64,000 nt of DNA, taken from Eublepharis macularius (lineage: Eukaryota; Chordata; Lepidosauria; Squamata; Eublepharidae). The translations under genes and the position numbers were made by a program. Below, piece by piece: positions 28,401-34,400 of this stretch. The notes beneath the pieces are model-generated. The model did not search any database, had not been told where the DNA came from, and was given only the letters and a program-made list of their open reading frames with translations. The stretch's first letter is position 1, and every line of letters begins with the position of its first letter. The stretch is taken from assembly GCF_028583425.1 (NCBI RefSeq), contig NC_072795.1:7711001-7775000 (forward strand), written 5' to 3'.

Positions 28401-31400
28401 AAATAAATAATTAAATAAACATTTTATACTGACCAACTGGATATTTTGCTTGCTCAACTGTTCATGCTTAAGTTTTTTGGAAGAAAAAAAAAGGAATCTT
28501 ATTCTCTAATAATGTACGGTAGTTTAAAAAAAAATTTTGTATAACATCCAGTCCCCTTTTTAAGGAGGATCATCTTACATTCAGGGTCACCTTCTATGAC
28601 AGACACCCCCCCTTCACTCCCCCACTATGAGGTAGATTTTCCTGCCAAAAATCAAGTTTCCTGCTTTGGCTGAGCAGTTCCAAGTGGTGGGTCTGTATTT
28701 GTGGTTTAACTGTCTGTTTGTTCCACTCTGATAAGCAGTTTTAATTTTGGCTTTTTAACCCTGCCCAGAAACTTGAAGGGGGGCAAGCAGGAGCCCTCTC
28801 TCTGTGTGTTGAAAATGGCACTGGAGACCCTATAATGTTCAAAAGAAATAACAACTATATGGAACAGGCAGGGATTCAATAAGGGCAGTCAGGGAATGAA
28901 AGTGCTGAGGTAAAATTTTGTAACCTATAAGCTTAGTTTCTTATATTCTTAGTTCCTAACAGTTCCTACTTAATTCCTTAGTTACATCAACAATGTTCCT
29001 TCACAGAGTTCTGTTTGACAACTCAGGTTTCCTGAAGTAAGTTCAGAACTGTTTCCACTTCACAACACACCCAGGATCCTCCTCAGAGTCAAACCCCCTT
29101 TAGAAACTGGGCAGGAATTCTTCACCTAAGAAGACATAACCCTTCTTTACTTGGCTTGAAAGGGAGTCTCAACCTGTTACCCAATCACTCTTGCCAAAAT
29201 CACCCCCCTCCAGTTTTATTGTGGTTGTGTAAATGGGTTTCAGCCTGTGCTGACTCTTATTCTTGGAATTCTTAACTAGAATTCTTCCTCAAGACAATAA
29301 TGTTACAGTTAGGGAAAAAGATTTCTCTTTCCTCACTTCAGAGGGGAATCTGTCTGACCTTCTTTGTCACTCATTCACAAAAAACTCCCAAATTTTGTCA
29401 GAAACCCACTGTCACCCTGAAGGCTGTTTCTGACTGGTCAATCAGAGAGGAGAGAGCAGCCTGTCAATCAAGCTCTTTTCCCAAGCAATTGTTAACTCTT
29501 TCCCTTCCCAGCTCTCTGATTGCTGCACTTAGTAAACCGTCTTTACAGTATATTCTGACACATCTTCCTTTTTGGTAAATACAGTCTGAGAACTGGTGTC
29601 AGCCCTTGTAGCTCTCTCTATAGGTCATCTGTTTGTTTCTCCTCAGAAAAAGTCCAGAAGGAGATAGAGGCCACCGTGGCTCCCTGCCAAACAATCCGCT
29701 ATGAGGACCGCAAGAACCTGCCCTACACGAATGCTGTGATTCACGAGGTCCAGCGCTTCTCTAACATTGTCTCCATTGGGATACCTCGACTATGTGTGAA
29801 AGACACGATGATCCGACAGTTTCCCATTAAAAGGGTAAACAAATCTCCTTTCTATAAAACCTGCTTTACGTTTATTATTTTAGGTAATAGGTCAAATATT
29901 TTCCTTCCTTCCTTTCCATCTGGACAGAAGGTCATCAATCACTGGGGTAAATCAGCTTTTTTTCCAAGATAAGAGGTGCCGAAACTCTTGACTGAAATGT
30001 TTTAAATAAAGAAATACATAACACATGAGCGGAAAAGCACAGCTCTTTTGTCGTGGCCTTTCTTTGTTTATACTCTAAGCACCATGTGGAGGTCAATTAG
30101 CACACTACTGCTAAAAGTTTAATGGACACAACTTCCCCACACTGGACGGGAGGGTCAAAGCAGGTGCTGAACCTTTCACTGTGTTCTAGCTGGGGGGTGG
30201 GGGTGGGAAGCCCTGGGTAAATCCTTTCTTCTTTCCTGAAAGTTCAGAAAGGAAAGTCTATTCAAGGGTGAAGGAAGTCTTCTAAGTCCGTCAGGACCCT
30301 GAGAGAATAGATAATCATTGGCTGCCACAATTAAAAGACTTTGCGAGAGCTATCTTCCATACTTTTGTCTGACTATGTTTTAAAGTCATTTAAACTCGTA
30401 GTGTGTATACTCCCCATGGTTCCACTTGAAACTGGGTTCAGCATTCTCTGTCCAGCCTTTGGACCAGATTACACTCCCAACACAATAAGGAATGTAAAAG
30501 GTTCCAAATCTCACGTAAAACATCTCCCACCCCTGTCCTCCTTTGGCCTTCTGCCAAATTTACCATTTAGGTGGAGGTGTGAAGGAAGCCTCAACCTTCT
30601 TCCCCCCTCTCCCCCTTCTCCCTTTGGTTTCTAGAAAGTGACAACAGCCAGCACTGGAAACGCTGGTAGCCTGGAAACATAGATCTCCATGAATCCATAG
30701 GCTCAAGAACCCTGGAGAACTATGTTTCCCTGATCTCCTTGCACCTGGAATAATGCTGTTGTAACCTTCTAGTTGGTAGAGAGATGGACACCAGAGGAAA
30801 GGAGGCAGAAGTCTCCAGAGAGAGGTCCCAGTTGCTGCCACAGTTACTGAAACTGGGGAGGGGGCCGGTTCTTCTCTGGCCTGATTCAGAGTTTTCCCAG
30901 GAGCTTTTGATAGTGGAAGGCGTCTTCCCCTCAGAGGATTCAATCTGTCCTTTGGCCAGTGTTTCTACACCTTCGGAGGCATTCTGAGGCATTCAGATTG
31001 CCAACCTTGGAAGTTTTTGGGAAATACTGCAAAAGAACGTTATTCAGGAGAGCATTTGAGGGCGGTCAATTTGATGGCAGCCATAATGAGTTGGGTCAAG
31101 CTGTAGTATGTTCTTTTATCTTGGTTTTAAATATCGGCTCTGCTCATATTTCTCTAATTCTGTGTTTGTATGCCCCTATATCTCCCTATGGAAAGAAAGG
31201 CAGGAAATATTTTAGCCATTAACTTCATGTATGTATTTCTCTGAGATCTTTTGTTGGTGGAGAACTTATTAACATGGGCCTCTTTCCTTTCCCCTCAGGG
31301 TCTTTGAGGGAGCAAACTGAATTCTTGGCTTTCTCCCCTCAGGGCACTATCATTTTACCAAACATCGCTTCTGCCTTGATGGATCCTAATGAATGGGAGA

Positions 31401-34400
31401 CACCCCGGGAGTTCAATCCGAGCCACTTCCTCGACAGAGATGGGAAATTCACCTGCCGAGAAGCCTTCATTCCCTTTTCTATAGGTGACAGCACAGATGA
31501 CTAACAGCTATTTCAACCAATTGGGGCTTTGAGCTTTGATTTAAAGATTGAAATTTAAAGGAAAAAATTAGAGAAAGAGCTCAAATTTAAAGAAATCCAG
31601 CGTCACTTAAAAATATATGCACGTACTATGCTGGAGGGTCACTTCCCTACCCCAACACACAGAACTAAATGGTGTTTCCCTTTGGAAACAATGGCCGAAT
31701 CTTACCAAATAATCTTGAAGCAGTTTAAATACCCGAAGCTTGCAGCTTCAGCCTTTGAGTTTACCCGAATTTTTTCCCCTGCTTCAGTAAACCTGAATCT
31801 TTTTTTGGTGCACACCCCTTGTCACCATGTTACTTTTCTCTTCATCTAACCTAAGATTAAAAGGCAAGATGGACAGGATTTCCCCAAAGAAGCTAGGAGC
31901 AATATGCACTCAAATGGAAACCCTAATTAATTAGCTGTTTGATTTCCCATCCACCCACCCATCTTGCCTTTTGAGCACGAAATCTTCAGGAGGATTTGAA
32001 AATTCCACCCCCCCCCTTCGAGTATTACTATAGAACCTAAATGCAGTTCACACTAAAAACCTGTTTAACGAGAATCCACATGGAGACACCGGAATTGAAA
32101 TTGCCTCGAGGAAAAGGAGAAAGTTTTAACAAGGTGTCTGAATGACATGTTAACATTTTTCATCTTGCCAATAAGAACCCTCCCAAGAGGCAACCAAGTC
32201 AACAGGTAGAAGCTCTTCTCTTTTGCAGTCTTTTTCTGCCGGCAGAATGGAGCCGGGCAGGAGGGTCAATTCCGTGCAGCAATACTGAGAACTAAAGACC
32301 GGCTATCACTTTTGGCTCCTTGACCAGCATTGTTTCTTTTGCCTTCAGAACTTGGGGCACCAAAAGTGACAGTCCCTTGGACAAGGTTGGATTTGTATTC
32401 TTGTATTTTTCAGTTGGAACGCGGTGGAACGAAGTTCCGGAACCTCTTGAAAATGCACAAAATGGCTGGTGGCTCCGCCCCCTGATCTCCAGATAGACGG
32501 GAGTTTAAATTGCCATCCGCACCACTGGAGCAGCGTGGAGGGCAATCTAAACTCTCCTCTGTCTGGAGATCAAGGGGCAGGGCCACAAGACATGTGACCA
32601 TTTTCGTCGAGGGCGATTTAAACTTTTAAAAACTCCCCCCTTGTTCCAGCTGACCCAAAGTGACGTCATTGGCCCTGGGAGCATGCACGCACTTTGCGCA
32701 CTCACATGTGGTACCATGGGCACAACCTTCCGCCAAGAGTTGCCCCTTGTGCTGGCAACCTCTTTTCCCAGAAAAAAAGCCCTGCAGATGCCTGAGGCAG
32801 ATGCCTGCATTCCCTTCCAGACAGTAATTATTCCACCACCACAAATCAGAAAAGCTTTGCTGCTTGTATTTCTTGTCTGCTGTGCAACAAATCCCAGAGG
32901 GGTATCTGTGCTAGTTTTTTGCAACAGAGACAAAAAATTTAGCCTTGCGGCATGTCAAAAACAAAGAGATTTAATGAAGCATAAACTTGCTGAGTTATAA
33001 TTTATCAGTAATATTGTTTCATGATTACGGGTTAATAGTACAGGGGTTACATTATTTTTATAAGGCAAGAAATACTGTATTATCATCATCAACTACTGCT
33101 GGTTTGATTGATTACTCTTATCCTACTACATAATTGTCTTAGCGTCTTTCAGATGACGCACTTTTATCCTGGTGCACCTGCGCAGGCGCACCAGGATAAA
33201 AGGGCACCATGGAACACCACCTCGGGCAGTGGAGGGTCAGGCAAATCTGCCTGGCCCTCTACCGCTGGGTTGCATAGCCCAGCTGGAGGAGGAGGATGGA
33301 ACAGGAAGAGCGACGTGCCTGCAAGCCGCGGCAGAGCTGGGGTGATGTGGCGGAGGCGAAGTGGCCGCCTGCCACCCTCGGAGCCCCGCTGGAGCCAGGC
33401 TGCCTCGCTCTCGGCAGAGCCATGGCAGAGGCGAGGCGCCCGCTGCTGCCCTCAGAGCCCCACCGGAGCCGGGCTGCATCACTCTTGGTGGAGCTGGGGC
33501 AATGGGGCGGAGGCAAAGTGCCCACCCGCCACCCTTGGAGCCCCACTGGAGCCGGGCTGCCTCGCTCTCGGTGGAGCTGGGGTGGAGCCGAAGTGCCTGC
33601 CCCCGACTTCGGAGCCCTGCCAGAGCCAGGTGTTGTTCTCAGCAGGGCTCACAGGGCTACAGGCATGTTGCCCCTTGCATCTCAGCCCTCGCCAAACCCC
33701 CCTTGCCCCTTCACCTGCCAGTCCTCACAAGCCCCGCTTGAGCTGGGAGGGGGGGACAGAGAGGCAAGGGCGAGCTGTCCGCTGCCCTTCCAAGCTCTGC
33801 TCAAGCTGGGGATGGAGAGGGAAGGCAAGCTGCCCTCTGGAGCCCCATTTGAGCCAGGGCAAGGGGAAGGAAGGTGAGCCCTCCTGCCAGCCTTCCCCAG
33901 TCCCCCTGCCTGGCAGCCCTCCCATGCCCCCTCTGCCTGCCAACCCTTCCATGCCCCCTCTGCATGCCAGCCCTTCTTTCACTGGTTCTTCATTCATCCT
34001 GAATCAGGCAGAATTCTTCTGTTTCCCTCCCAGTTTTTACCTCTTTTGTAGGACTCCGTAGGCTTTGCAGTTTCAGAAGTTCATCTTGGGGTCTTTCTTC
34101 CCTGCTTGCCTTGGCAAAGAAAGGAGGAAAAAGGCTGGGTTTCAAGTGGGCTGAAGGAAGAATGGCTGCCCAGAAGGAGCAAGTCTTGACTGGGGGAATG
34201 TTAGGATGCTTGTCAGTTCCTGGCAGGTAGATCCCTCAAGCCCATCCACAGTGAACACACATTGGTTCCAGCAGAAGTGACTTTATTAGAATCCATTCAG
34301 TTCAGGTCTGTACTCCATCACGGAGTTTGGCAGAAGTAAAATAGAAAAGAGTCCAGTAGCACCTTTAAGACTAACCAACTTTACTGTAGCATAAGCTTTT

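Noticed and set aside
33108-34061. 317-codon open frame on the plus strand with overlapping long frames on both strands
   Set aside because: Low-complexity GC-rich repeat units (CTGGAGCCGGGCTGC) keep several frames open at once; no domain, no splice logic, inside intron 8 of gene A.
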